This document shows positions 1-7,163 of a stretch of 20,392 nucleotides of DNA, in pieces; within the stretch, counting starts at the first letter, position 1, and the number at the start of each line of letters is the position of its first letter. This DNA is from a virus, in IMG/VR virus record IMGVR_UViG_3300034418_000910, positions 1 through 20,392 of that record; one strand, 5' to 3'. The position numbers and the translations under genes were made by a program. Below the pieces are notes generated by a model, which saw nothing but the letters and a program-made list of their open reading frames with translations, searched no databases and was not told where the DNA came from.

Positions 1-1
1 A

Positions 2-169
2 AATCCAAACATCAATCGCATCTGTTATTATCCTCCTGGAAAACTATTCGCATACGGAGGCTTTCACATAGACAAGAAGTTTCACGGCAAGCATCTGTTC
101 ATATCTAGCGCCGATGTTGTTAAGTGGGAGATAATAGATTTGCACGATCTTGTAAAACAGTTTCGTTGA
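2..169 (+). CDS. C-terminal end of an unrecognised protein (partial)
   Basis: An open frame runs from the window edge to a TGA at 167-169 and gives the last 55 residues of a protein. The fragment is rich in aromatic and basic residues (YYPPGK near its start, then GGFHIDKKFHGKHLF) and ends in an amphipathic stretch ending KQFR. I do not recognise a family. It lies directly upstream of two small putative membrane proteins and so may belong to a lysis or early-late module, but nothing in the fragment shows that. The absence of stops over 55 codons and the promoter-like gap that follows support a real gene end. Confidence 0.5.
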   Translation, partial: NPNINRICYYPPGKLFAYGGFHIDKKFHGKHLFISSADVVKWEIIDLHDLVKQFR

Positions 170-191
170 ATTGTAAAAATTCGTAACTTTG
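166..191 (+). promoter_or_regulatory. Bacteroidota-type promoter (TTG / TAACTTTG)
   Basis: TAACTTTG at 184-191 matches the TAnnTTTG -7 box of Bacteroidota sigma factors exactly, with a TTG 15 nt upstream at 166-168. It lies in the short gap before the gene at 211, whose leader is A/T-rich and has no Shine-Dalgarno. The core TTCGTAnnTTT recurs in the gaps before the genes at 7948 and 13572. The TTG spacing is shorter than usual for this class, so the -33 element is less certain than the -7 box. Confidence 0.55.
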
Positions 192-210
192 GGTAAACAA
201 ACTTTTTATT

Positions 211-474
211 ATGCAAAAAGAATTAGACCAGGTTAAATACGACATCCGTAAACTCGAGACTATGATTGAGGTATTAGCTAAAGACGTTCAAGAAATAAAA
301 GAAGCTCTCATAGGAAACGAATTTGGTCAAGAAGGCCTTGTCAAAAAAGTAAGTCAAAACTCAGAAAATATAGCTGATTTGCAGAAGTTCAAGCAAAAGA
401 TTATCGCTTGGGCAACCGGAGCAGGACTTGGTTCTAGTGCTTTATTCAATGCGATATCGGAGATGATGAAATGA
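211..474 (+). CDS. Coiled-coil protein with C-terminal hydrophobic segment, XhlA/holin-like
   Basis: This 87-residue protein has a heptad-like N-terminal two thirds (residues 1-60, with repeats such as IRKLETMIEVL and ENIADLQKF). A short hydrophobic stretch follows at about residues 64-82 (IIAWATGAGLGSSALF). The layout, coiled coil then one membrane segment, is that of XhlA-type phage membrane proteins often found beside holins. It is the first gene after a promoter-like element and overlaps the next gene by 4 nt (ATGA), so the two are probably co-translated. A lysis role is inferred from shape and pairing only. It could equally be a structural or membrane-anchoring protein. Confidence 0.6.
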   Translation: MQKELDQVKYDIRKLETMIEVLAKDVQEIKEALIGNEFGQEGLVKKVSQNSENIADLQKFKQKIIAWATGAGLGSSALFNAISEMMK

Positions 475-782
475 AAAAACCAATCAAGGACTGGAAACTT
501 GTACGTATCATATCACAAACTGCCGAAGGAAAAAACAAAGCCGGACAAGTGTTGCACGGCGCACTCGACATCTTGCCGTTGCCAAACCAATTCATCGGAA
601 AAGCACTCAAGGCAATCGTTGCAGGAGAGTGGAATCAAACTAAAAGAGAACTTCTTGAAGCGTTTACGCTCCGTAATACTGTAGCAATAGCATTAACAAC
701 TGCGTTCATTATGGGATGGGTAACACCTGACCAATTAACCCAGTTTACCGAGATGCTAAACGAGATACTTAATTCTCTATAA
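471..782 (+). CDS. Small protein with one predicted membrane segment, possible holin partner
   Basis: This 103-residue protein begins with a basic, soluble region. A conserved-looking LDILPLPNQFIGKALKAI stretch lies around residues 32-49, and a hydrophobic helix follows at about residues 69-86 (NTVAIALTTAFIMGW). It overlaps the previous gene by 4 nt and shares TAATG with the following methyltransferase, so it sits inside an operon. I do not recognise the family with certainty. Size, one membrane segment and its neighbour make a holin-like or accessory lysis role plausible. No lysin is visible in this window, although the truncated gene at the left edge could be one. Confidence 0.55.
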   Translation: MKKPIKDWKLVRIISQTAEGKNKAGQVLHGALDILPLPNQFIGKALKAIVAGEWNQTKRELLEAFTLRNTVAIALTTAFIMGWVTPDQLTQFTEMLNEILNSL

Positions 783-1987
783 TGAAGATTGTAGATAGGC
801 AGATAAAAGATTTAATCCCGGCCGAGTACAATCCTAGACACCTCACAAACGAACAAGCAACTCATCTCGAGGCTTCACTAAAAAGATTCGGCGCAGTAGA
901 TCCGGCTATTATAAACACACATCCGGATAGAAAGAACATCATCATTGGAGGCCATCAAAGGCTCAAAACGGCGCAACGATTAGGATGGGAAACATTCCCC
1001 TGCGTGGAGTTAGAACTCGACAAAGAGAAGGAGAGAGAGTTAAACATCCGACTCAATAAAAATACTGGTGGATGGGATTATGATGCCCTAGCCAATTACT
1101 TCGAGGTTGAGGAATTGACCGATTGGGGATTCAGCGATGAGGAATTATTTGGGGATATTGAAGCGGAGGAGCTAGAGGCAGAGGAGGATAACTACGAAGA
1201 ACCCGAAGATATAAAGGTCGATGTAGTGCTTGGAGATTTAATCGAGATAGGAGAGCATAGGTTACTTTGTGGGGATTCCACTGATAGCGATGCTGTTGCA
1301 AGTTTGATGAACGGGGAGAAAGCGGATATGGTATTTACCGACCCGCCTTATGGAGTTAGTTATACTGGAGGCCATAATAAAAAACAAAGAGAAGGTATTG
1401 AAAGCGATGAGTTTCAAGATGATAAATTGTCTAGTCTATTTGAGGATGCTATAAATAATGCTTGTATTTTTTCAAAAGACACTTCTCCTTTTTATATATG
1501 GTATGCAGGTGGAAAGTCTAAAGAGACTTATGCAGGTTTGTCAAAAACACCCATTGAAGTTAGAGCGGTAATTTGTTGGTATAAAGTTAAAAGTGGGTCA
1601 GGAGCATTTATGAGTCAATACATACCTAACTATGAGCCTTGTATATACGGATTTAAAAAAGGAAAAAGCATTAACTGGTATGGAGCAACAAACGAAAAAA
1701 CAGTATGGGAATTCCCAAAAGACAAGCAAAATAATTTTCATTTAACACAAAAACCTATTGATGTAGTAGAAAGAGCATTAAAAAATAGTAGTAAGTCTAA
1801 TGACTTAATATATGATAGTTTCTTAGGTGGAGGCTCAACAATGGTAGCATCACACCAACTTAAACGTAAATGCTACGGTATGGAGTTAGACCCGAAGTAT
1901 TGCCAAGTTATAATAGACCGAATGAGAAAGCTAGATGATACATTGGAGATAAAAATAAACGGAGAACCGTATGGCGTACAAGACTAG
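782..1987 (+). CDS. ParB-like domain fused to a site-specific DNA methyltransferase
   Basis: This 401-residue two-domain protein starts with a ParB/Srx-like domain at about residues 1-125, including NPRHL and the nucleotide-pocket motif GGHQR (56-60). An acidic linker (125-145) follows, then an amino-methyltransferase domain. The catalytic motif TDPPYG is at 186-191 and the SAM-binding motif FLGGGST at 347-353, with HLTQKP at 320-325. Motif IV before motif I, with the target-recognition region between, is the beta arrangement used by N6-adenine and N4-cytosine enzymes. It probably methylates phage DNA to evade host restriction; no endonuclease partner is nearby. Being next to terminase is common for this fusion in phages. 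DNA for about residues 197-355 is clearly more AT-rich than the rest of the gene, suggesting a replaced recognition region. Target sequence unknown. Confidence 0.9.
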   Translation: MKIVDRQIKDLIPAEYNPRHLTNEQATHLEASLKRFGAVDPAIINTHPDRKNIIIGGHQRLKTAQRLGWETFPCVELELDKEKERELNIRLNKNTGGWDYDALANYFEVEELTDWGFSDEELFGDIEAEELEAEEDNYEEPEDIKVDVVLGDLIEIGEHRLLCGDSTDSDAVASLMNGEKADMVFTDPPYGVSYTGGHNKKQREGIESDEFQDDKLSSLFEDAINNACIFSKDTSPFYIWYAGGKSKETYAGLSKTPIEVRAVICWYKVKSGSGAFMSQYIPNYEPCIYGFKKGKSINWYGATNEKTVWEFPKDKQNNFHLTQKPIDVVERALKNSSKSNDLIYDSFLGGGSTMVASHQLKRKCYGMELDPKYCQVIIDRMRKLDDTLEIKINGEPYGVQD

Positions 1988-2375
1988 CGAATTATACGAG
2001 AGAGCCATAGAGGACATTGATAAAAATAACCTTTTTTTTGTTTCTGATGTGGTAGCTTATCTAGGTATAGCAGAGAGTACATTTTATGAGCATTTTCCTC
2101 CTGATTCGGAGAAATCGAAGGCCATAAAAGAAAAACTTAACAAAAATGCTATGCGAACAAAAGTATCGATTCGATCAAAACTGCATCAGAGTAAATCACC
2201 GGCTAGTCTCCTAGCTTTATACAAGCTACTTGCAACTAATGACGAAAGAAAAGCATTAGCAATGGAATACAGAGAACATAGCGGAGAAGTAAAACTCCCA
2301 AAATTGGAGGTAGTGTATGGAAACGTTCAAGATGGGGATGAATCAAAAGGTTCATCAAAGCCTCCTAAAAAATAA
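1971..2375 (+). CDS. terS: Putative terminase small subunit
   Basis: This 134-residue protein has a helix-turn-helix-like N-terminal half (about residues 22-45, VSDVVAYLGIAESTFYEHF), then a basic helical region (residues 55-75) and a second helical segment (SPASLLALYKLLA). A Lys/Pro-rich tail ends the protein. A small HTH protein directly upstream of, and overlapping, the large terminase gene is the standard position for the subunit that recognises phage DNA at pac/cos and loads the large subunit. The start overlaps the methyltransferase gene by 17 nt. The family is assigned from context plus the HTH-like sequence; a small transcription regulator is the main alternative. Confidence 0.75.
   Translation: MAYKTSELYERAIEDIDKNNLFFVSDVVAYLGIAESTFYEHFPPDSEKSKAIKEKLNKNAMRTKVSIRSKLHQSKSPASLLALYKLLATNDERKALAMEYREHSGEVKLPKLEVVYGNVQDGDESKGSSKPPKK
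2306..2310 (+). promoter_or_regulatory. Shine-Dalgarno GGAGG deciding the large terminase start
   Basis: GGAGG lies 6 nt before the ATG at 2317. This supports that start over the in-frame ATGs at 2332 and 2338, even though it makes a 59-nt overlap with the small terminase gene. Confidence 0.55.
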
Positions 2376-3504
2376 ACCTATTAACGTACAACAAGGCGGA
2401 AGCTCCTCCGGAAAAACGTACACGATTCTCCAATATCTTTTTATGGTTGGAGCAGAGAATCCAAAGGAAACAATCACGGTAATCGCAGAAGATGTTCCTA
2501 ATCTAAAGTCGGGAGCTTATCGAGATGCCAAGAATATACTAGCCAATACTCCTGAGCTAAAAATATACTGGCCGTATGAAAACAAGTCGGATCGTATATT
2601 TGAATCTATCAACGGTTCGGTAATAGAGTTCAAGTCATTCCAAGATGAGTATGATGCTCGATCAGGTAAGAGAGATCGAGCCTTCTTCAACGAGGCCAAT
2701 GCTATCAAGTACGGCATATTCGAGCAAATCAATATGAGGACAACAAAACAAACTATAATTGATTTTAATCCGAGCGCAAGGTTTTGGGCGCACGATCAAC
2801 TAGAAGGCAGAGATGATGTCGAATGGAATGTAACGACTTACTTAGATAATGATTTTATTGCGCCGGCTATTATAGAGAAGATAGAAAGCTACGAGCCAAC
2901 ACCTGAGAACATTAAGAGAGGAACGGCTAACGAATATCGGTGGAAGGTGTATGGTATGGGGGAAGTAGGAAGATTAGAAGGACTAATATTTCCTAATTTT
3001 AAAACTACAAAGGAATGGCCGGAGTATAAATGGAGAGTCTTTGGTATGGATTTCGGTTTCACTAATGATCCTACTACGCTCATTGAGATACGAATGGCTC
3101 ACGGCGCTTTGTACGTTAAAGAACACATCTACCGGAAAGGACTTACGAACCAAGATATTAGTCGTTTGATAAAGAGTTTAGAGATAACGGATCAAATAAT
3201 AGCAGATAGCGCCGAACCTAAAAGCATCGAGGAACTAAAAAGAGAAGGTATTTGGGTTTCTCCGGCGCAGAAAGGTAAGGATTCTATTATGTACGGCATT
3301 CAGAGGATAAACGAATACCAGGTCAACATACACGCATCAAGTAAGAATCTAATAGAGGAATTTTCTTCGTATATTTGGGCAAAGGATCGGCACGGACAGT
3401 CAACGAATAAACCGATAGATGACTTTAATCACGGAATTGATGCGATTAGATATGCATTAACCGATAAATTGCGCCGTAAAAAACTAGATTTCAGTATTGT
3501 TTGA
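2317..3504 (+). CDS. terL: Terminase large subunit
   Basis: This 395-residue packaging motor pumps DNA into the prohead and cuts it. The N-terminal ATPase carries a Walker A motif GGSSSGKT at residues 27-34, a Walker B-like FFNEAN at 123-128 and a coupling-type motif IIDFNPS at 147-153. The C-terminal RNase H-like nuclease has its acidic residues in MDFGF (D245), IADSAEP (D297) and HGIDAIRYA (D375). Length is usual for compact phage large terminases. It starts inside the end of the small terminase gene with a GGAGG 6 nt upstream and is followed by a terminator-like hairpin, closing the packaging operon. All key motifs are intact. Confidence 0.95.
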   Translation: METFKMGMNQKVHQSLLKNKPINVQQGGSSSGKTYTILQYLFMVGAENPKETITVIAEDVPNLKSGAYRDAKNILANTPELKIYWPYENKSDRIFESINGSVIEFKSFQDEYDARSGKRDRAFFNEANAIKYGIFEQINMRTTKQTIIDFNPSARFWAHDQLEGRDDVEWNVTTYLDNDFIAPAIIEKIESYEPTPENIKRGTANEYRWKVYGMGEVGRLEGLIFPNFKTTKEWPEYKWRVFGMDFGFTNDPTTLIEIRMAHGALYVKEHIYRKGLTNQDISRLIKSLEITDQIIADSAEPKSIEELKREGIWVSPAQKGKDSIMYGIQRINEYQVNIHASSKNLIEEFSSYIWAKDRHGQSTNKPIDDFNHGIDAIRYALTDKLRRKKLDFSIV

Positions 3505-3525
3505 TGTTTTATTATTCTCTGAGTT

Positions 3526-3557
3526 ACGAGAGTTGTGAGAGGCTCTCGTTTCTTTTC
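3526..3557 (+). terminator. Probable intrinsic terminator after the large terminase gene
   Basis: ACGAGAG (3526-3532) and CTCTCGT (3543-3549) form a perfect 7-bp stem with a 10-nt loop, followed by a T-rich run (TTTCTTTTC). It sits in the gap between terminase and portal. The T tract is interrupted by C residues, so termination may be partial. Confidence 0.5.
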
Positions 3558-3563
3558 ATAAAA

Positions 3564-3589
3564 TTGCTTAAATTGTAACAAAATATTTG
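3564..3589 (+). promoter_or_regulatory. Weak promoter-like element before the portal gene
   Basis: AATATTTG (3582-3589) is one base off the TAnnTTTG box, with TTG at 3564-3566 and the same 15-nt spacing as the element at 166-191. It lies between the terminator-like hairpin and the portal start. It ends only 3 nt before the ATG, so a transcript from it would be nearly leaderless. This makes the call weak. Confidence 0.25.
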
Positions 3590-3592
3590 CAA

Positions 3593-4978
3593 ATGAATTT
3601 TAGCGATTTAATCCCTTTCAAAAAACAACGGCTAAACAATAGGCTTAATAGGCAGTTGTTTCGCTATCAATCCGGCTCACCTATCGTATTCTCAGACACT
3701 CAAGAGGGATATGTAGCAGATGCCTATGAAACTAATCCCGATGTTTATTCTGTGGTGAACGGAATAACTAGATCGGCCTCTTCTGTTCCTCCAGTAGTAC
3801 ACGAGGTTAAGGATGTAAAGAAAGCGCATCAGTATCGTAAAATGAAATACGGTATGCGTAACGGCGCTACTCAAAAGAATATAGATTACGCTCTAGAATT
3901 AAAAGAGCAAGCCTTTGAGGATGTTACAGATGAACGTGATCCTTTATATAAGCTCATAAACAATCCTAATCCATTACAAGGATATCCCGAATGGTATGAG
4001 AATATGAAAGGCTTTCAGCTAATCACCGGCAACGGATACACTCACTTCGTTGAGTTAGGTGATGGCAGTATTGGAGAGATGTGGGTAATGCCTTCTCAGT
4101 TTACCAATATAATCGCAGATGCTTCGTATGAGAGTCTAATTAAGGCATATATGCTTGATGTATACGGTTACTCAGGTGAAAGGCTAGAGGCCGATTCTGT
4201 AATGCATTGGAAATATTGGAATCCTGACTATGATGGAGTAGGTAATCACTTGTACGGTATGTCTCCTCTCAAGTCTGCACGTAGCGCAATCCGATTAGGT
4301 AATGATGGCGATAACGCATTATCCAAAGCCTTCCGTAATGGTGGAGCAAGCGGTGTAGTATTTCCTGATGATCCCGATATCGACAGACTAACAGAAGAGC
4401 AGAGAGCGCAACTAGAGCATTATCTTCGTTCTATGAATGGGCCTGATAACTATAAATCCTGGTTAGTATCAAGCGCAAAGTTAGGATTCCAGGCTTTTGG
4501 TATTCCCCCAATAGACTTAGAGATACTAGAAAGCGGTAAGATGTCGCAGAGAGATATCTGTAATGTGTACAATTATCCATCTGAACTTCTAAACGATCCG
4601 GATAACAAGACTAACGCAAACAAAGAGCAATCTCGTAAGCAGTTGTATCTTGATAACGTGATTCCTTCTCTAGTTCGTGATTTTGCTGAGATGAACCGTT
4701 CTATCGTTCCTCGCTTCACAAATAAGAAGTATCATCTCGACTTTGATGTTCAGAGCATCGATGCAATAGGCCAAGAGACAAGTGATAAAGTTGCTTGGCT
4801 TGCTCAGGCCTGGTGGTTATCACTAGACGAGAAAAGAAAAGAAATGGGGTACGAGCCGATCGGTGATGAAGCTCGATATATCCCGGCCAACCTCATCCCC
4901 GATACAACCTTCCAAATAACAGAGGAAGAGATAAAGAGATTGAAGGCCGACTATGCCAATACCAACTCCAAAACCTAA
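3593..4978 (+). CDS. Portal protein, HK97 type
   Basis: This 461-residue protein (from the ATG at 3593) forms the dodecameric ring at the head vertex through which DNA enters and to which the neck attaches. Support comes from gene order (directly after terminase), size, and portal-family stretches: an N-terminal YETNPDVYSVVNGITRSASS, the PNPLQGYPEWYENMKGF helix region, YGMSPLKSARSAIRLG near the middle and an LGFQAFGIPPIDLEIL segment before the C-terminal helices. An in-frame TTG two codons upstream is possible but less likely than the ATG. The leader is A/T-rich with no Shine-Dalgarno. The 3' end overlaps the next gene by 26 nt. Confidence 0.9.
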   Translation: MNFSDLIPFKKQRLNNRLNRQLFRYQSGSPIVFSDTQEGYVADAYETNPDVYSVVNGITRSASSVPPVVHEVKDVKKAHQYRKMKYGMRNGATQKNIDYALELKEQAFEDVTDERDPLYKLINNPNPLQGYPEWYENMKGFQLITGNGYTHFVELGDGSIGEMWVMPSQFTNIIADASYESLIKAYMLDVYGYSGERLEADSVMHWKYWNPDYDGVGNHLYGMSPLKSARSAIRLGNDGDNALSKAFRNGGASGVVFPDDPDIDRLTEEQRAQLEHYLRSMNGPDNYKSWLVSSAKLGFQAFGIPPIDLEILESGKMSQRDICNVYNYPSELLNDPDNKTNANKEQSRKQLYLDNVIPSLVRDFAEMNRSIVPRFTNKKYHLDFDVQSIDAIGQETSDKVAWLAQAWWLSLDEKRKEMGYEPIGDEARYIPANLIPDTTFQITEEEIKRLKADYANTNSKT

Positions 4979-5840
4979 CGAAGCGGAAGGTTCTTTTATG
5001 AGCCGATGTATTCGGTTCGTAGTTGATGAAGGAACTCCACAAGAACAAGCAATAGCAATATGCGCTTCTCAGTATAGAAAAGAGAAGCTCAAGGTTATGA
5101 CTTGGAAAACAATCGACCGTAAGCGAGCATCTTATCTTAGATACGCCAAAACCGAGTTCTCTCGAGCGTTAAAGACACAAGCCAATGAATACCTTGATCA
5201 GGTAAAAGCTAACGGCTTATCGGCAGAATACAGTATCAACAGAGCGCCGATTGAAAATGCGATGTTCAATGTGTACTCTAGAGTAATGAGGCAATTTGCT
5301 CAAGATACCTATGCCGATTTGATAAAAAGAGCTAACAAGACTGAGGTTAATTGGGATGAATGGGTATCAAGATGGTTTGATGATAATGTCATCGACTTAA
5401 CGGATTTAATGACTGGAACAACTGAGAGAAGCGTTAGAGAGATTGCACAAAGGGCTATCATTGAGGGATTGAGCATAAGAGAGTTTCAAAACGAGTTAAT
5501 GAGCAACTTTGCGGTATCGGAGCGCCGAGCTGAACTTATAGGCAGAACAGAAATAATCCGAGCAAGTAATGCAGGCTCTTTGATGGGAGCGCAAGAAACC
5601 GGATTTCCTATGCAGAAGTATTGGCTTGCTACTAGAGACAATCGCACAAGAGGATTAAATCCTAAAGACATATTCGATCATTATTCAATGGATGAGGATA
5701 AAGGCATTCCATTAGACCAGGCGTTTAATGTAAGCGGAGAGTATTTACAACATCCAGGAGATAGAGCGGGCTCTCCAGGTAATACCATCAACTGCCGATG
5801 TACGATGACATATCAAGTAATAGATACTGATATTGAATGA
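4953..5840 (+). CDS. Mu gpF-like minor head (morphogenesis) protein
   Basis: This 295-residue protein follows the portal, the usual place for the Mu gpF/SPP1 gp7 family, which joins the portal/prohead in low copy and supports head assembly. The C-terminal domain shows the family signature: GRTEIIRASNAG (197-208), a WLATRDNRTR stretch (224-233), a His at 243 and the terminal PGD...GSP...NCRC ending at residue 283. A short spacer after RTR makes the RTR-H segment longer than the common form. The first 45 residues form a separate small module with paired Cys19 and Cys37 (SRC...AICASQYRK) that I recall as an N-terminal add-on in phage head proteins, of unknown role. It overlaps the portal by 26 nt and the next gene by 4 nt. 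Confidence 0.85.
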   Translation: MPIPTPKPNEAEGSFMSRCIRFVVDEGTPQEQAIAICASQYRKEKLKVMTWKTIDRKRASYLRYAKTEFSRALKTQANEYLDQVKANGLSAEYSINRAPIENAMFNVYSRVMRQFAQDTYADLIKRANKTEVNWDEWVSRWFDDNVIDLTDLMTGTTERSVREIAQRAIIEGLSIREFQNELMSNFAVSERRAELIGRTEIIRASNAGSLMGAQETGFPMQKYWLATRDNRTRGLNPKDIFDHYSMDEDKGIPLDQAFNVSGEYLQHPGDRAGSPGNTINCRCTMTYQVIDTDIE

Positions 5841-6475
5841 TAGTCATATTCTCATACAATCGGCCGGATATGCTTGCAAGGCTTATAGATGAATGCCCTG
5901 AGAAACCGGTAGTTATTGACGATGGTTCTGATTTTGACTCTCTGTTATTCGCTAAGAAGTGCGACTTCCATAGACTTGAGCATAAGGGAAGAGAAGGCTT
6001 TTGGGAGAACTGGGATTATGCACTTAAGATATGCGAGGCTTCTAGTGATGAATACTTTACATTTCTTCCCGATGACTTTAGTTCGGTGCAGTTTGATGTA
6101 TTAGATAAATTTAAACAAGAAGAGCCGTTTGCATACAATCTCCTTAATGATGGAAGGACTCAATGCTTTATCGCTTGTAAGCCAGTAGAAAGAGAATTTC
6201 ACGGTGTACCATCAATACAAGTAGCTTTTACAGACTGCGGATATCATTGTAATCGTAGAACTCTTGAAATAATAAAGTTTACTATGCCTCCAGTAGATCA
6301 AGTGCGATTTGATGATCCTAGCGCTAGCTCTCAGGTTGGTATGTATCAATCAACTCAGTTCTTTATTAATTTTGTTCCGATGTTTATTCCTAAGAAGTCT
6401 CTAGTCAAGCACGGAGATCATCCTTCTATGATGCATCCGGAGCTAAGAAAGAAAGTACCTTTAATAAATCAATGA
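5837..6475 (+). CDS. Glycosyltransferase, GT-A/family 2-like
   Basis: This 212-residue cytoplasmic enzyme starts with the GT-A entry motif IVIFSYNRPDML (residues 2-13), followed by IDDGSD (27-32) and a FLPDDF metal/nucleotide-sugar motif (76-81). A candidate catalytic or metal-binding His lies in HGDHP near the C terminus. No membrane segment is visible. It should transfer a sugar from a nucleotide donor to an unknown acceptor. It starts inside the stop of the minor head gene (ATGA) and overlaps the methyltransferase by 4 nt, so it is translated with the head genes. This suggests sugars are added to virion proteins or host surface during late infection; that role is inferred. It is shorter than typical family 2 enzymes and little similarity is visible in the C-terminal half. 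Confidence 0.75.
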   Translation: MIVIFSYNRPDMLARLIDECPEKPVVIDDGSDFDSLLFAKKCDFHRLEHKGREGFWENWDYALKICEASSDEYFTFLPDDFSSVQFDVLDKFKQEEPFAYNLLNDGRTQCFIACKPVEREFHGVPSIQVAFTDCGYHCNRRTLEIIKFTMPPVDQVRFDDPSASSQVGMYQSTQFFINFVPMFIPKKSLVKHGDHPSMMHPELRKKVPLINQ

Positions 6476-7026
6476 TAATCGAGATAGGAACATCTAACTT
6501 TGCAACGATGGCCGGTAAAAGAGACGGACTCTTTATCGAGCCAGTCAAAACTTATTTTGATTCTCTTCCTGAATGCAGAAAAGAAAACGTAGCTATTTCA
6601 AACTTTGAGGGAGAGGTTCTTATGTTTTATATGAATCCGGAGGATATTGATAAGCACAAACTTCCTAATTGGTTAAAAGGTTGCAATATGATAGGTGAGC
6701 CTCATCCTACAATGCTAAAAGTTTTAAAAGAGGAGAAGAAAGGACTGTCTATAATGAAATGCGATAAAGTCAAAGTCGTAAGAATCAAGTCATTAATAGA
6801 CAAGTATAATATCAAAAAGATTCAAGTGTTAAAGATAGACACAGAAGGACACGATTGCGTAATACTAAATGATTTTCTTGATACTGTTCAGATTTCTCCT
6901 AGAATTATTATTTTTGAGAATAACGAGCTATCTAATCAAAAAGAAATAGAGGCAATTACTCAAAGGCTAAAAAATAAAGGCTACCGTATGCAATACACTA
7001 AAGGAGATATAATATGCAGACTCTAG
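6472..7026 (+). CDS. FkbM-family SAM-dependent methyltransferase
   Basis: This 184-residue protein has the methyltransferase motif I equivalent EIGTSNF (4-10), the acidic ribose-binding strand FIEP (21-24), and the FkbM/Methyltransf_21 hallmark KIDTEGHD (121-128) followed by IIFEN (146-150). FkbM enzymes O-methylate sugars and polyketides, so here it most likely caps a sugar placed by the flanking glycosyltransferases. It is short for the family, beginning directly at motif I, but the fold looks complete. It overlaps the upstream gene by 4 nt and the following small membrane gene by 13 nt. Confidence 0.75.
   Translation: MIIEIGTSNFATMAGKRDGLFIEPVKTYFDSLPECRKENVAISNFEGEVLMFYMNPEDIDKHKLPNWLKGCNMIGEPHPTMLKVLKEEKKGLSIMKCDKVKVVRIKSLIDKYNIKKIQVLKIDTEGHDCVILNDFLDTVQISPRIIIFENNELSNQKEIEAITQRLKNKGYRMQYTKGDIICRL
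7000..7006 (+). promoter_or_regulatory. Shine-Dalgarno AAAGGAG for the small membrane gene
   Basis: AAAGGAG lies 7 nt upstream of the ATG at 7014 and inside the end of the FkbM gene. It is the main sequence support that the 49-residue frame is translated. Confidence 0.45.
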
Positions 7027-7163
7027 GATCAATATCTTACATATTAACGGCGCTTCTTTGTTTTTGGGCAGATTGGAGAATAGGAGTCGCTTTTATAACC
7101 TTTTACATCGCATTTAAAATAGAGCTATATGATAACGGCCAATCTAGCAACGATCAAGTCTAG
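7014..7163 (+). CDS. Small hydrophobic membrane protein (49 residues)
   Basis: This short frame runs from an ATG 7 nt after AAAGGAG to a TAG at 7161-7163. Residues 5-18 (GSISYILTALLCFW) and 24-34 (GVAFITFYIAF) are hydrophobic and separated by a DWR turn, compatible with a membrane hairpin or one long helix. It overlaps the FkbM gene by 13 nt and the second glycosyltransferase by 35 nt, and it fills an otherwise non-coding gap of about 100 nt. No family is recognised. It may be a membrane partner of the glycan enzymes. A non-coding spacer is possible, but the Shine-Dalgarno and strongly hydrophobic translation favour a gene. Confidence 0.55.
   Translation: MQTLGSISYILTALLCFWADWRIGVAFITFYIAFKIELYDNGQSSNDQV

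Noticed and set aside
782-1987. A restriction-modification system
   Set aside because: Only the methyltransferase is present. The neighbours are small membrane proteins and terminase, so no endonuclease partner is supported.
2517-3083. Minus-strand frames inside the large terminase gene
   Set aside because: They are antisense to intact ATPase and nuclease motifs and have no start context or plausible protein pattern.
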